Origin: Sphingomonas aquatilis
GTDB taxonomy: Bacteria; Pseudomonadota; Alphaproteobacteria; Sphingomonadales; Sphingomonadaceae
NCBI RefSeq assembly: GCF_014196115.1
Contig: NZ_JACIDB010000001.1
Coordinates: forward strand, 1,054,001-1,118,000
DNA: 64,000 bases
Direction: 5' to 3'
Every line of letters starts with the position of its first letter. Within the stretch, counting starts at the first letter, position 1. The translations under genes were made by a program, and so were the position numbers. This document shows, piece by piece, positions 8,818-17,950 of this stretch. The notes beneath the pieces are model-generated. The model was given only the letters and a program-made list of their open reading frames with translations. It made no database searches and was not told the DNA's origin.

Positions 8818-11277
8818 GTGAGGCATTCGGGGTCTAAGGCGCATCCGGCCGAACAGCTGGCGGCGATGTATGCGGCATCGTCGGTCGGGCTCGCCATCCT
8901 CGATCCCGATCTGCGCTACGTCTGGGTGGACGATCGCTTCGCGCGGCTCAGCGGCGTGCCGGTCGCCGATCATATCGGGCGCACCGTGGGTGAGATCACG
9001 CCCGACCGTGCCGACTCTGCCATAGCGCTCGCCGCCCGGGTGCTGGCGGGCGAAACGGTCAAGGGGCTGGAGATGACCGGCCCCGACGGCACCAGTATGT
9101 GGCGGCAGAACTGGCTGCCGATCCGCGATGACGTGGGGGAACTGACCGGTATCGGCGTGTCGGTGCAGGACGTGACGGAGGAACGTCGCGCCGAACGCGC
9201 CATCGCCACGCTCAACCGGATCAACACCGCGCTCGCGGCCGAACACGATCTCGAACGGCTCGTACAGATGGTCACCGATGCCGGGGTCGAGCTGACCGGC
9301 GCGTCGGTCGGCGCGTTCTTCCATAACGTCATGGACGACAGCGGCGAACGGCTGCACCTGTTCACGCTGTCGGGCGGCGAACGCGGCGACTTCATCCGGC
9401 TGGGCCGGCCGCGTGGCACCAACGTGCTGGGCCCGATCTTCCGCAACGAGGTGATCCGGTCGGGCAACATCACCCGCGATCCCCGCTACGGCGCCAACGC
9501 GCCCTTTGCCGGCATGCCGCCGGGCCATCCCGAGGTGACGAGCTACCTCGGCGTACCGGTGGTGTCGCGGCACGGGCAGGTCTTGGGCGGCCTGCTGTTC
9601 GGCCACCCCCATGCCGACCGCTTCTCGCAGCGTCACGAGGACCTGATCCTCGGCCTTGCCGCGCAGGCGGCGGTGGCGATCGAGAATGCGCGCCTGCTCG
9701 CCGCGGTTCAGTCCGCCAACGAACGGCTCGAACGGCGGGTCGAGGAACGCACTGCCGAGCGCGACCGCGTCTGGAACCTCTCGCGCGACCTTCTCGTGGT
9801 GGTCGAACCCGATGGCCGATTCCGCTCGGTCAACCCCGCCTGGACCGCGCTATTCGGCCATTCGCAGCACGATGTCGCGGGGCGTCCCGTAACGGATTTC
9901 GTCCACCCCGACGATGTCGCCATGACCCAGGCGGCTCTCGCGGCGGCGGCATCGGGCGCGGACGTACCGGTCGTCGAAAACCGCTATCTCGCCCATGACG
10001 GATCGCTGCGCTGGATCTCCTGGCTGACCTCGACCGAGGGCGGCCTGATCTATGGTTCGGGCCGCGACGTGACCGAGGCGCGGCGCAAGGACGAGGCGCT
10101 GCAGCGCACCGAAGAGGCGCTGCGGCAGAGCCAGAAGATGGAGGCGATCGGCCAGCTGACCGGCGGCGTCGCGCATGATTTCAACAATCTGCTGACCCCG
10201 ATCCTCGGCGGTCTCGATTTCGTTCGCCGCCAGCTCCCCGATGGCGACCGCAGCCTCCGCCTGCTGGACGGCGCGATCCAGTCCGCCGAGCGCGCCAGCA
10301 CCCTGGTGCAGCGCCTGCTCGCCTTCGCGCGGCGCCAGCCGTTGCAGCCAGATGCGGTCGATCTGGTCGCCCTGACGCGCGACATGGCGGCGCTGCTCAC
10401 GACGACGGTCGGCCCGCAGATCCAGCTGGTCATTGACGCGCCCGAACGGCTGCTGCCGGCGATCGCCGATCGCAACCAGATCGAAATGGCGCTCCTCAAC
10501 CTCGCCGTGAACGCGCGCGACGCCATGCCCAGGGGCGGCGTCATGCGCGTCGCTTTGGGGCACACGCACCTGACAGAGGCGGAAGACCCGCTCGCACCCG
10601 GCGACTATGTCTGTCTCAGCGTCTCTGACACCGGCCACGGCATGGACGCCGCCACGCTCGCCCGCGCGATCGAGCCGTTCTTTTCCACCAAGGGCGTCGG
10701 CCGTGGCACCGGGCTTGGCCTGTCGATGGTCCATGGTCTCGCCAGCCAGCTTGGCGGCACGTTCCGGCTCGCCAGCACGCCGGGGGCGGGGACGGTCGCC
10801 GAATTGTGGCTCCCGGCCAGTCCCGTATCCGTCGCGCCCGTTCCCGACGCGACCGGCGCGGCGCCGGTGTATGGTGCTGGCTGCGTCTTGCTGGTCGACG
10901 ACGAGGGCGCGGTACGGGCCGCGGCGGCGCAGATGCTGCACGATATCGGCTATCGCGTGGTCGAGGCGGACAATGCGGACGCGGCGCTGCGCCTGATGCG
11001 CGACGGCCTGTCGCCCGACCTGCTCGTGTCGGATCATCTGATGCCCGGCATGACGGGCACCGAATTGGCGCGCCGCCTGCGCGCCGACCGGCCCGATCTG
11101 GGCGTGCTGATCGTCTCGGGCTATGCCGATGTCGAGACGCTCTCCCCCGATCTCGCCCACCTCCCCAAGCCGTTCCGCGAGGCCGATCTCGCCGCGGCGC
11201 TGGCGGGCCCCAAGGTGTTCGCCGCCCCAATACGCGCGCTGGAGCAGGACGCGGCAGCCGCGCCGTCGCGTGTGTGA
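8818..11277 (+). CDS. PAS-GAF-PAS hybrid histidine kinase with C-terminal receiver
   Basis: This soluble-looking hybrid kinase has no TM segment. Starting from GTG at 8818 it has 819 residues: PAS (about 15-120), GAF (about 140-290), a short coiled coil, a second PAS (about 320-420), HisKA with GQLTGGVAHDFNN (His near 453), HATPase_c (FSTKGVGRGTGLGLSMV) and a receiver domain at the end (VLLVDDEG, LLVSDHLMPG, LPKPF). A GAGGTGAGG ribosome site lies just before this GTG. A longer frame from TTG at 8719 adds 33 low-complexity basic residues and is less likely. It stands alone without a cognate regulator beside it. The GAF domain could sense light, a nucleotide or redox; no bilin-binding Cys was identified. 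Confidence 0.88.
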   Translation: MRHSGSKAHPAEQLAAMYAASSVGLAILDPDLRYVWVDDRFARLSGVPVADHIGRTVGEITPDRADSAIALAARVLAGETVKGLEMTGPDGTSMWRQNWLPIRDDVGELTGIGVSVQDVTEERRAERAIATLNRINTALAAEHDLERLVQMVTDAGVELTGASVGAFFHNVMDDSGERLHLFTLSGGERGDFIRLGRPRGTNVLGPIFRNEVIRSGNITRDPRYGANAPFAGMPPGHPEVTSYLGVPVVSRHGQVLGGLLFGHPHADRFSQRHEDLILGLAAQAAVAIENARLLAAVQSANERLERRVEERTAERDRVWNLSRDLLVVVEPDGRFRSVNPAWTALFGHSQHDVAGRPVTDFVHPDDVAMTQAALAAAASGADVPVVENRYLAHDGSLRWISWLTSTEGGLIYGSGRDVTEARRKDEALQRTEEALRQSQKMEAIGQLTGGVAHDFNNLLTPILGGLDFVRRQLPDGDRSLRLLDGAIQSAERASTLVQRLLAFARRQPLQPDAVDLVALTRDMAALLTTTVGPQIQLVIDAPERLLPAIADRNQIEMALLNLAVNARDAMPRGGVMRVALGHTHLTEAEDPLAPGDYVCLSVSDTGHGMDAATLARAIEPFFSTKGVGRGTGLGLSMVHGLASQLGGTFRLASTPGAGTVAELWLPASPVSVAPVPDATGAAPVYGAGCVLLVDDEGAVRAAAAQMLHDIGYRVVEADNADAALRLMRDGLSPDLLVSDHLMPGMTGTELARRLRADRPDLGVLIVSGYADVETLSPDLAHLPKPFREADLAAALAGPKVFAAPIRALEQDAAAAPSRV

Positions 11278-11337
11278 CCTCGCCCGGCGATCGGCTACAC
11301 CCGGTCGCTAAACACCCTTCGCGCCTCAGGACTTCTC

Positions 11338-12642
11338 ATGCCCGTCACCGACATCGCCACGCGCGTCTATAATCACGGCTGGCGGCTGGACCCGGTGGTG
11401 CGCAGCCTGCTCGACACCGATTTCTACAAATTGCTGATGCTGCAGCTCATCTGGCAACGGCATGCCGACGTGCAGGCGACCTTCGCGCTGATCAACCGCA
11501 CCACGTCGGTGCGCCTCGGCACGGTGATCGACGAACGCGAGCTGCGCGAACAGCTCGACCACGCCCGTTCGCTGCGCTTCTCGAAGCGTGAGCTGATCTG
11601 GCTCGCCGGCAACAGCTTCTACGGCAAGCAGCGCATGTTCGCGCCCGATTTCCTCGCCTGGCTCGCCGAGTTCCGCCTGCCCGATTACGAGCTGCGCACC
11701 ATCGACGGCCAGTTCGAACTCCATTTCGACGGGCCGTGGACGCACACGACGATGTGGGAAATCCCGGCGCTCGCCATCGTCAACGAATTGCGCTCGCGCG
11801 CCGCGCTGAAGGGCAGGGGGCGATTCGAACTCGACATCCTCTATGCCCGCGCCAAGGCGAAATTGTGGGACAAGGTGGAGCGGTTGCGCGCGATCCCCGA
11901 CCTGGTCCTGTCGGACTTCGGGACGCGGCGGCGCCACGGCTTCCTGTGGCAGCGCTGGTGCGTCGAGGCGGTGAAGGAAGGGCTGGGCAGTCGCTTCATC
12001 GGCACCTCCAACGTCCTGCTCGCGATGGACAACGACCTGGAGGCGATCGGCACCAACGCGCACGAACTGCCGATGGTGCTGGCTGCGCTGGCGGGCGACG
12101 ATGGCGGGGTCGCCGCTGCGCCCTATCGCGTGCTGGAGGAATGGCGCGCGCATTACGACGGTAATCTTCTGATCGCGCTGCCCGACGCCTTCGGCACCGC
12201 GGCCTTCCTGCGGCACGCCCCCGACTGGCTGGCCGACTGGACCGGGTTCCGCCCCGATTCGATGCCGCCGATCGAGGGGGGCGAACAGATCATGGCCTGG
12301 TGGCAGGCGCATGGCGTCGACCCGCGTCAGCGACTGCTGATCTTTTCGGACGGGATGGACGTCGACAGTATCGAAGCGACCGCGCGCCATTTCCGCGGCC
12401 GGGTGCGGACCAGCTTCGGCTGGGGTACGAACCTGACCAACGACTTCCGGGGCTGCGACCCTGAGGGCGGCCATGCGCTCGAACCCATTTCGCTGGTCGC
12501 GAAGGTCATCGCCGCCAACGGCCGCCCGGCGGTGAAACTCTCGGACAATCCCGCCAAGGCGACGGGCCATCCTGCTGAAATCGCCCGCTATCGTCGCATC
12601 TTCGGTGATGAGGGCCGGCCGGCGCGCAGCGTCACGGTGTGA
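11338..12642 (+). CDS. pncB: Nicotinate phosphoribosyltransferase
   Basis: This enzyme of the NAD salvage (Preiss-Handler) pathway joins nicotinate and PRPP with ATP hydrolysis to give nicotinate mononucleotide. At 434 residues it has the usual length of the proteobacterial PncB type. Visible landmarks are the N-terminal [14 protein letters not shown], the GTSNVLLAM loop, the GTNAHELPM segment with His242 (matching the autophosphorylated His region), and the phosphoribosyl-binding [10 protein letters not shown]. It stands alone. The de novo pathway genes nadA and nadC sit at the far end of the window, so both NAD routes are present. Confidence 0.95.
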   Translation: MPVTDIATRVYNHGWRLDPVVRSLLDTDFYKLLMLQLIWQRHADVQATFALINRTTSVRLGTVIDERELREQLDHARSLRFSKRELIWLAGNSFYGKQRMFAPDFLAWLAEFRLPDYELRTIDGQFELHFDGPWTHTTMWEIPALAIVNELRSRAALKGRGRFELDILYARAKAKLWDKVERLRAIPDLVLSDFGTRRRHGFLWQRWCVEAVKEGLGSRFIGTSNVLLAMDNDLEAIGTNAHELPMVLAALAGDDGGVAAAPYRVLEEWRAHYDGNLLIALPDAFGTAAFLRHAPDWLADWTGFRPDSMPPIEGGEQIMAWWQAHGVDPRQRLLIFSDGMDVDSIEATARHFRGRVRTSFGWGTNLTNDFRGCDPEGGHALEPISLVAKVIAANGRPAVKLSDNPAKATGHPAEIARYRRIFGDEGRPARSVTV

Positions 12643-12718
12643 CGCCGCCGGTGCGTCGCCGCGATCGCAACCACGCAGAATTGGTCCGTTTTGCACAAAA
12701 TGTTAATACGCGCCGGAT

Positions 12719-13879
12719 ATGAGTCTCGCCGGAACGGAGTTGGTTGTGTCGGTCATCGGGACATTCCTGCGCAGGGCGGAGCGGGCGTTCGATCACGCGC
12801 TGGGTGTCCCACGTGATGATATAGCGTTGCGCGCCGATCTGATCGACACGATGATGCTGCGCCCCGTCGGCGTCTTGACCGCAAGCCTCGGCTTTCTGCT
12901 GATGAGCGCGTCGGCTTGCTGGTTTGCACGGACCGGCTGGGCCGTCGCCTGGCTCGTCACGGACCTTGTCCTGCTCGCGGCGCGCATCGTGCCGGCGTGG
13001 ATCGCGTGGCGGACGAACAGCCGCGTGCCCTATCGCATCGCCCGCATCATCCTTTTGCTGGCCAGCCTGATGTTCGCGACCTTCGGCGTCGGCTGTGCGT
13101 TCAGCTTCGCGACCGGTATCCAGGAATTGCAGCTGGCCGCGACGATGGCGGTCATGGCGTTGTTCACCGGCCTTGCGATCCGCTGGGCCGCCCTGCCGCG
13201 GCTCAGCATCGCGATGCACGTCGTCGTGGGCGCGCCGATGGCCTGCGCACTCGCCGGGATCGGCGCGTTCGTACTCCTGCTGTTCGCGGTGCTCGCGATC
13301 GGGTCGATCGTGCTGACCATCCAGAACAATCGCACGCTGCTGGCGGTCCTCGCCGCCAAGCGCCAGGCGCAGCAGCTCGCGCGCACCGACGTGCTGACTC
13401 AGCTGGTCAACCGCGCCGGCCTCGATATCGAGCTCGAACGCCTCGCCGGCACCAGCACCCGATCCGTGTCGTTGCTGTTCCTCGACCTCGACGGGTTCAA
13501 GGGCATCAACGATCGCTACGGCCATGCCGCGGGCGATCGGTTGCTGGTGGAGATCGGCGCGCGCCTGCGCGCGGTGGCCGGGGAACAGGTGGTGGCGCGG
13601 CTCGGCGGCGACGAGTTCGTGATCGTCCTGCCCGATGCCGGCGCCCAGATGGCGGAGGTCATGGCCGCCGCCGTACGCGAAGCCATCACCCGCCCGATCC
13701 ATCTGCGCGAACACGGCGCCCTGGTCAGCGTCGGCGTCAGCCTCGGCTGCGCCAGCGGCTCGCTCGCGGTCGATGGCGCCGCGCGACTGCTCGCGGATGC
13801 CGACGCTGCGCTCTATGCCGCCAAGCGCCGTCGCCACCGACAGGCCGCCCGTCAGGCCGCGTCGCGTAACGCGGCCTGA
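12719..13879 (+). CDS. Membrane-bound diguanylate cyclase (GGDEF)
   Basis: This 386-residue protein has an N-terminal half (about residues 45-205) with roughly five to six hydrophobic segments and no named sensor domain. A GGDEF domain follows at about 220-375. The active site is canonical (RLGGDEFVIVLPDA, GGDEF at 296-300; the DLDGFKGINDRYGH metal/nucleotide segment is intact), so it should make cyclic di-GMP. The inhibitory I-site RxxD expected five residues before GGDEF is replaced by AGEQ (287-290), suggesting no feedback inhibition by product. It is a single gene preceded by a relatively AT-rich stretch at 12688-12710. Confidence 0.9.
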   Translation: MSLAGTELVVSVIGTFLRRAERAFDHALGVPRDDIALRADLIDTMMLRPVGVLTASLGFLLMSASACWFARTGWAVAWLVTDLVLLAARIVPAWIAWRTNSRVPYRIARIILLLASLMFATFGVGCAFSFATGIQELQLAATMAVMALFTGLAIRWAALPRLSIAMHVVVGAPMACALAGIGAFVLLLFAVLAIGSIVLTIQNNRTLLAVLAAKRQAQQLARTDVLTQLVNRAGLDIELERLAGTSTRSVSLLFLDLDGFKGINDRYGHAAGDRLLVEIGARLRAVAGEQVVARLGGDEFVIVLPDAGAQMAEVMAAAVREAITRPIHLREHGALVSVGVSLGCASGSLAVDGAARLLADADAALYAAKRRRHRQAARQAASRNAA

Positions 13880-13902
13880 CGCTACCGCCTACAGCGTCTT
13901 TT
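13878..13902. terminator. Weak hairpin between convergent genes
   Basis: A 6-bp stem GACGCT / AGCGTC around a 9-base loop is followed by four T residues on the plus strand. It lies at the end of the diguanylate cyclase gene and overlaps the last codons of the convergent GNAT-like gene. The stem is short, so the call is tentative. Confidence 0.35.
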
Positions 13903-15043
13903 CGTAGACGGTGTAGGTCTTGTTGACCCGGCTCTGGATCGTCTCGGCGATCGACCGCATCCCCTGATTGTCTTCCAGGATCCAGCCGATCTCGCCGCGG
14001 CTCGCGCCATAGCGCTCCACCGAGGCGCGGCGGATATATTCGATCATCATGAAGGCGAGCTGGCTCGCCATCCGCGACGATTGCAGCTCCTTCACCACGC
14101 CCATCAGCGGCACGCGCATCGTGCGCACCTTGGGATGGCGCAGCCATAGCAACAGCTTCGCCCAGCCGAACGGCAGCAGCGATCCGTTCAGCGGCTTGAT
14201 CGCCTCGTTGAGGTCGGGAAGCGTGATCATGAACGCCACCGGCTTGCCGTCCAGCTCGGCGATGCGGATCAGGTCGTTGAACACGATCGGCTTCAGCTTG
14301 ACGCCGACGTCCTTGATCTCGGGGGGGGTGAGGGGGACGAACCCCCAATTGTCGCTCCACGCATCGTTCAGGATGGCGAGGATGATCGCCGCCTCTTCCT
14401 CGAACTTACGCTTGTCGACCTCGCGCACGACGATGCGCGGATTGTTCTCGCCCGATTTGATGATCCGTTTGACGATCGGCGGGAATTCCTGGGTGATATC
14501 CAGCTCATAGGTGAAGAGCTGCTTGGCCGCCGTATAGCCCGCGCGCTCGATCCACCCCTGATACTCGGGCTTGGCATGGCCCATCATGATCGTCGGCGCA
14601 TGGTCGAATCCCTGTACCAGCAGGCCCGGCTCTTCCCAGATCGATTGCGAGATCGGCCCCAGCACGCGCGTGATACCCTGCGCGCGCAGCCAGTCCTCGG
14701 CCTTGGCGAGCAGCGCGACGAAGATATCCTCGCGCTCGGCGTCCATCAGGCCCCATTGGCCGACGCCGGGGCCGAAGCCCTGCACCGCCGGCATGGTCAG
14801 CGCCAGCGTATCGATATGCGCAGAGATGCGCCCGACCACGCGGTCGCCCTCGCACGCAAGGAACAGCTGCGCCTTGGCATGGCTGTACCAGCCGTTCTTT
14901 TCGGGCGTGATCAGGCCCAGCGCCTCGCCCTTCAGCGGCGGCACCCAATTGGGATCGTCCTTGTACAGCCGGAACGGCAGGTCGACGAACGCCTTGCGGT
15001 CGCTCTTGCTGGTGACGGGCGTAATCGTCAGGTCGCTCAACAT
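13889..15043 (-). CDS. GNAT-fold N-acetyltransferase-like protein, function unknown
   Basis: Taking ATG 15043 (MLSDLTITPV), this is a 384-residue protein of a family often annotated simply as N-acetyltransferase. Visible elements are DRKAFVDLPFRLYKDDPNWVPPL near the N-terminus (split here over two short motifs: FRLYKDDPNW and VPPLKGEALG), a GNAT-like core (LACEGDRVVGRISAHIDTL) and a C-terminal region ending in an ERYGASRGEIGWILEDN motif. An alternative start 10 codons upstream is possible. No substrate can be inferred. It is flanked upstream by a palindromic repeat and is convergent with the diguanylate cyclase. Confidence 0.7.
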   Translation of the reverse strand: MLSDLTITPVTSKSDRKAFVDLPFRLYKDDPNWVPPLKGEALGLITPEKNGWYSHAKAQLFLACEGDRVVGRISAHIDTLALTMPAVQGFGPGVGQWGLMDAEREDIFVALLAKAEDWLRAQGITRVLGPISQSIWEEPGLLVQGFDHAPTIMMGHAKPEYQGWIERAGYTAAKQLFTYELDITQEFPPIVKRIIKSGENNPRIVVREVDKRKFEEEAAIILAILNDAWSDNWGFVPLTPPEIKDVGVKLKPIVFNDLIRIAELDGKPVAFMITLPDLNEAIKPLNGSLLPFGWAKLLLWLRHPKVRTMRVPLMGVVKELQSSRMASQLAFMMIEYIRRASVERYGASRGEIGWILEDNQGMRSIAETIQSRVNKTYTVYEKTL

Positions 15044-15077
15044 ATCCCTCCCATGTCGGACCATGCACTCCATTCAA

Positions 15078-15218
15078 TCCTCCCCGCCAGGGGAAGGTGG
15101 CATGCCGTGAGGCATGACGGAGGGGGAGGTTAGGGAAGTGCCTCGTAACCGAGGACATTCCTGTCCGCCCCCTCCGTCACCGCCTTCGGCGGCGCCACCT
15201 CCCCCTGGGGGGGGAGGA
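15078..15218. repeat. Paired palindromic repeat (REPIN-like)
   Basis: Two arms of about 50 bp in inverted orientation (15078-15129 and 15167-15218) are each a GC-rich imperfect hairpin. The left arm begins TCCTCCCCGCCAGGGGAAGG and the right arm ends CACCTCCCCCTGGGG. They are separated by about 37 bp. No coding capacity is evident. This is the main content of the roughly 310-bp gap between the GNAT-like gene and the desaturase gene. Confidence 0.7.
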
Positions 15219-15355
15219 CTAAGCTGCGGCGCCGAACATCGGTCGGCTCTAGCACGTCGGGCAACAGGGTCGAGTGACGATTCCGTCATCTGTGATCGAG
15301 AGGATGCACCGTCGCGCGCCTGTAAATGCCACGCTGTCGCCACTATCTACGGGCA

Positions 15356-16462
15356 ATGGACCACGCCATGGAAAGCTCGCTGACCCTCTCGCGCAGCCCC
15401 GCTCCGGCGGCAGCCGCCGCGCGGACCCCGCGCCCGCGGATCGCCGACGACAAGGCGATGCTGCGCGCCGCTGCCGAACTGACGCGCGACCTCATCGCGC
15501 CGCGCCCCGGCATCTACTGGGCCGATCTGATCGCCTCGGCGGTGATCGGCTATGGTGCGCTGGCGGTCGCCGTGTCGGTGCAGGGCACCGGCTGGGTCGT
15601 GCTGGCCGCGGTGGTGTCGGCGCTGGCGCTGTACCGCGCGCTCAGCTTCATCCACGAAGTCAGCCACATGAAGCACAGCGCCTTGCCGCGCTTCCGTGGC
15701 GGCTGGAACGCGCTGGTCGGCGTGCCGATGCTCACCCCCAGCTTCATGTACGAAGGCGTGCATAACCTGCACCATGCCAAGACGCGCTACGGCACGTCGG
15801 AGGATCCCGAATATCTGCCGCTCGCGCTGATGAAGCCGTGGACGCTGCCCGCCTTCGTCGTCATCTCCGCGCTCGCGCCGATCGGTCTGCTGATCCGCTA
15901 TGCGATCCTGTCGCCGGTTTCGCTGCTGTCGCCCAAGCTGCGCACGACGATCGTCGAACGCTATTCGGCGCTGGCGATCAACCCGTCGTTCCGCCGCCGC
16001 GCGCCGGAGGGCGAGGCGAAGCTGCTGTGGAACCGCGTCGAAACCGCTGCCAGCGTCTGGGCGATCGCGATCGTCGTGCTGACCGCGACCGGCGTCTTCT
16101 CGCTGCGTGGCGTGCTGATCGCGCTGGCGATCGGATCGGGCGTTGCGGTGGTCAATCAGGTGCGCACCCTCGTCGCGCATCTGTGGGAAAATGACGGCGA
16201 GCCGATGAGCGTCACCGCGCAATATCTCGACTCGGTCAACGTGCCCCCGCCCGCGTTGTTGCCGGCTTTGTGGGCGCCCGTCGGCCTGCGTTACCACGCG
16301 CTGCACCACCTGCTGCCCAGCCTGCCGTACCATTCGCTGGGCGAGGCGCACCGCCGCATCACCGCCGCGCTGGAGCAGGACTCGCCCTATCACAAGGCGA
16401 GCTACGCCGGCCTGCCGGGCCTGGTGAACAAGATCGTGCGGAGCACTTTCGTCGCCCGCTAA
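15356..16462 (+). CDS. Membrane fatty acid desaturase
   Basis: This 368-residue integral membrane di-iron enzyme probably introduces a double bond or hydroxyl into an acyl chain. The three histidine clusters of the family are all present: HEVSHMKH (near residue 100), HNLHHAKTRYG (near 137) and HALHHLLPSLPYH near 315. TM segments surround them. ATG 15356 (MDHAMES) is preferred; an in-frame ATG 10 codons upstream lacks a clear ribosome site. It stands alone on the plus strand, so the acyl substrate (phospholipid, sphingolipid or carotenoid-type ring) is not revealed by context. Confidence 0.85.
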   Translation: MDHAMESSLTLSRSPAPAAAAARTPRPRIADDKAMLRAAAELTRDLIAPRPGIYWADLIASAVIGYGALAVAVSVQGTGWVVLAAVVSALALYRALSFIHEVSHMKHSALPRFRGGWNALVGVPMLTPSFMYEGVHNLHHAKTRYGTSEDPEYLPLALMKPWTLPAFVVISALAPIGLLIRYAILSPVSLLSPKLRTTIVERYSALAINPSFRRRAPEGEAKLLWNRVETAASVWAIAIVVLTATGVFSLRGVLIALAIGSGVAVVNQVRTLVAHLWENDGEPMSVTAQYLDSVNVPPPALLPALWAPVGLRYHALHHLLPSLPYHSLGEAHRRITAALEQDSPYHKASYAGLPGLVNKIVRSTFVAR

Positions 16463-16510
16463 ACCGGCGTAGGATCGCCCGATTGGGGCATGTCGAGAGG
16501 GAATGGCCGC

Positions 16511-17035
16511 ATGAGCATCGTGTTGGCCATGGCCCTGCTCGCCGAAGCGGTCACCGCAACGCCGAACTCGCTGCCCAAGGGCACCGTCACGATCGCGATA
16601 CGCGCTGACGACGATCAGGCGGCGGCCTTTGCCGAAACGGTCGGATCGTCGCTCTCCGCCGCTGACTTCCTCGTTCTCCCGCCGGCCGGGCCGAGCCGCT
16701 ATCAGGCTCGCGTCACGATCGATCGCGACGTCCGCGGCCTCGTCACGGCACCCGCGCCGGTGGCGGGCCCCGATGTCAGCGTCGGCAATTGGGGCAGTGG
16801 CGTCCGGATCAGCCTGCCGACCCGCAAGCAGGATTTGCGGCCCCTGGTCGTGACGCGGATGACGCTGACCTTCGTCGACGTGCGCAGCGATCGCACCCTC
16901 TGGACCGGCACCGCGGTGACGACGCAGGTTGGCGGCACGCCTGCCGACGAACCGCACGTGCTCGGCACGAAACTCGCCGATGCGCTCGTCGTGCGCATGC
17001 CCGCCATTCTGGATGGTGCGCTGTCGATCCCCTGA
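16511..17035 (+). CDS. Exported protein of unknown function
   Basis: This 174-residue protein has an N-terminal signal-like segment (MSIVLAMALLAEAVTA) and then a soluble domain with no recognised motif. ATG 16511 is chosen because a GAGAGGGA ribosome site lies about 6 bases upstream; an earlier in-frame ATG at 16490 would place that site inside the gene. The pattern of short beta strands (RYQARVTIDRD, MTLTFVDVRSDRTLWTGTAV) recalls small periplasmic lipoprotein-like domains, but I cannot name a family. Confidence 0.6.
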   Translation: MSIVLAMALLAEAVTATPNSLPKGTVTIAIRADDDQAAAFAETVGSSLSAADFLVLPPAGPSRYQARVTIDRDVRGLVTAPAPVAGPDVSVGNWGSGVRISLPTRKQDLRPLVVTRMTLTFVDVRSDRTLWTGTAVTTQVGGTPADEPHVLGTKLADALVVRMPAILDGALSIP

Positions 17036-17043
17036 CCGGCGGA

Positions 17044-17649
17044 TCACCCCATCTGATCGAACAGGCTCGGCATCGCTCCATTCGTCTGCGCCGCCAGCGT
17101 CGCGGCCGCATCGCGCGTGCGCTCGCTCCACCCGCGTGCCTGACGTTCTTCGCTGCTCATCGCATCGTACTGCGTCACCAGTGTCTGGCTGTAGGCCGCA
17201 AAGCTGCCGCCCTTGATCGCGCCCGTCGCACTCTCCCGCTCGCGCGATTGCAGGGCTGCCTTGGCGGCGCTCACCTCGGTCCGCGAAAAGCCGCCGGTCT
17301 GGTTGAGCGCGATCGCCGCCAGCGCCCGGCCCGACAGCTCGTCCAGCTTGGGCGTCGCCGTCTTGCCCGCGCTTTTGTACTGCGCGTCCAGCGTCGCGCG
17401 GACCTCCTTGGATAGCACGGTGAAATCCTTTTTCGCGTCGGCGATCTGGGCGGACGCGCGCCTGGCGGCGGGGGAGATCGTCGCGACGTCCCCCTTGCTC
17501 GCGCTCGTCGCGGTCTTGGCCGGCTGCGCCGCCGGCGACGTGCCGGTCGCGGTGACGGCAGCGGTCGACGTTCGGGCCGCCACGCCATAGCGTGATGCCA
17601 GTTGCGCCTGCATCAGTGCCGCAGCACCCGTTCCGGTCAGATTGGCCAT
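17044..17649 (-). CDS. Hypothetical Ala/Thr-rich protein
   Basis: From ATG 17649 (MANLTGTGAA) this gives 201 residues. An upstream in-frame ATG at 17712 adds 21 residues without homologous look and is not preferred. There is no signal peptide or TM segment. The N-terminal third is low-complexity Ala/Thr/Ser, and the rest is predicted helical with charged repeats (DAKKDFTVLSKEVRATLDAQ). The sequence style resembles filament-associated or flagellar-hook-linked proteins of alphaproteobacteria, but no motif supports that. Convergent with the preceding exported protein. Confidence 0.5.
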   Translation of the reverse strand: MANLTGTGAAALMQAQLASRYGVAARTSTAAVTATGTSPAAQPAKTATSASKGDVATISPAARRASAQIADAKKDFTVLSKEVRATLDAQYKSAGKTATPKLDELSGRALAAIALNQTGGFSRTEVSAAKAALQSRERESATGAIKGGSFAAYSQTLVTQYDAMSSEERQARGWSERTRDAAATLAAQTNGAMPSLFDQMG

Positions 17650-17950
17650 CGCCCGATATCCCCTGCCGCCGTGCGACACAGCGCACGACGCAGGAGGAGG
17701 ATAGGCCTCCATGGTTAACGAAGCGTCAGGACCGGGTGCTGTTGGATCGCGGGTCGTGAACAGACCCGAATATCATGCTCTAAGTCCTTGGGCCGCCAGC
17801 TCATCATAGGATCGGCGGATATGCCGCTGTCCTACACACAACGGGATATGCCACCCGTGTATCGGTCATGTGCCACCGCTCTTTCACTCCCCGACCCGGG
17901 ATACGAAAAACACCTGCGCGGGTGAGACTTTTGTGACTTACCGCGTGCCC

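Noticed and set aside
12689..12700. TTTTG-CA-CAAAA dyad upstream of the diguanylate cyclase as an operator
   Set aside because: The match is short and a plausible -10 would overlap the start codon, so the promoter reading does not fit.
13889..15043. Possibility that the GNAT-like gene is the bacterial ceramide synthase missing from the spt cluster
   Set aside because: The protein lacks the motifs I associate with the Caulobacter N-acyltransferase family for this step, and it is about 9 kb from the cluster. It may still be an acyltransferase of another kind.
15347..17686. Very long open frame on the minus strand across the desaturase and the exported-protein gene (about 779 codons)
   Set aside because: It is antisense to genes with clear motifs (three His clusters, signal peptide) and its translation is low-complexity Arg/Gly/Ala typical of high-GC shadow frames.
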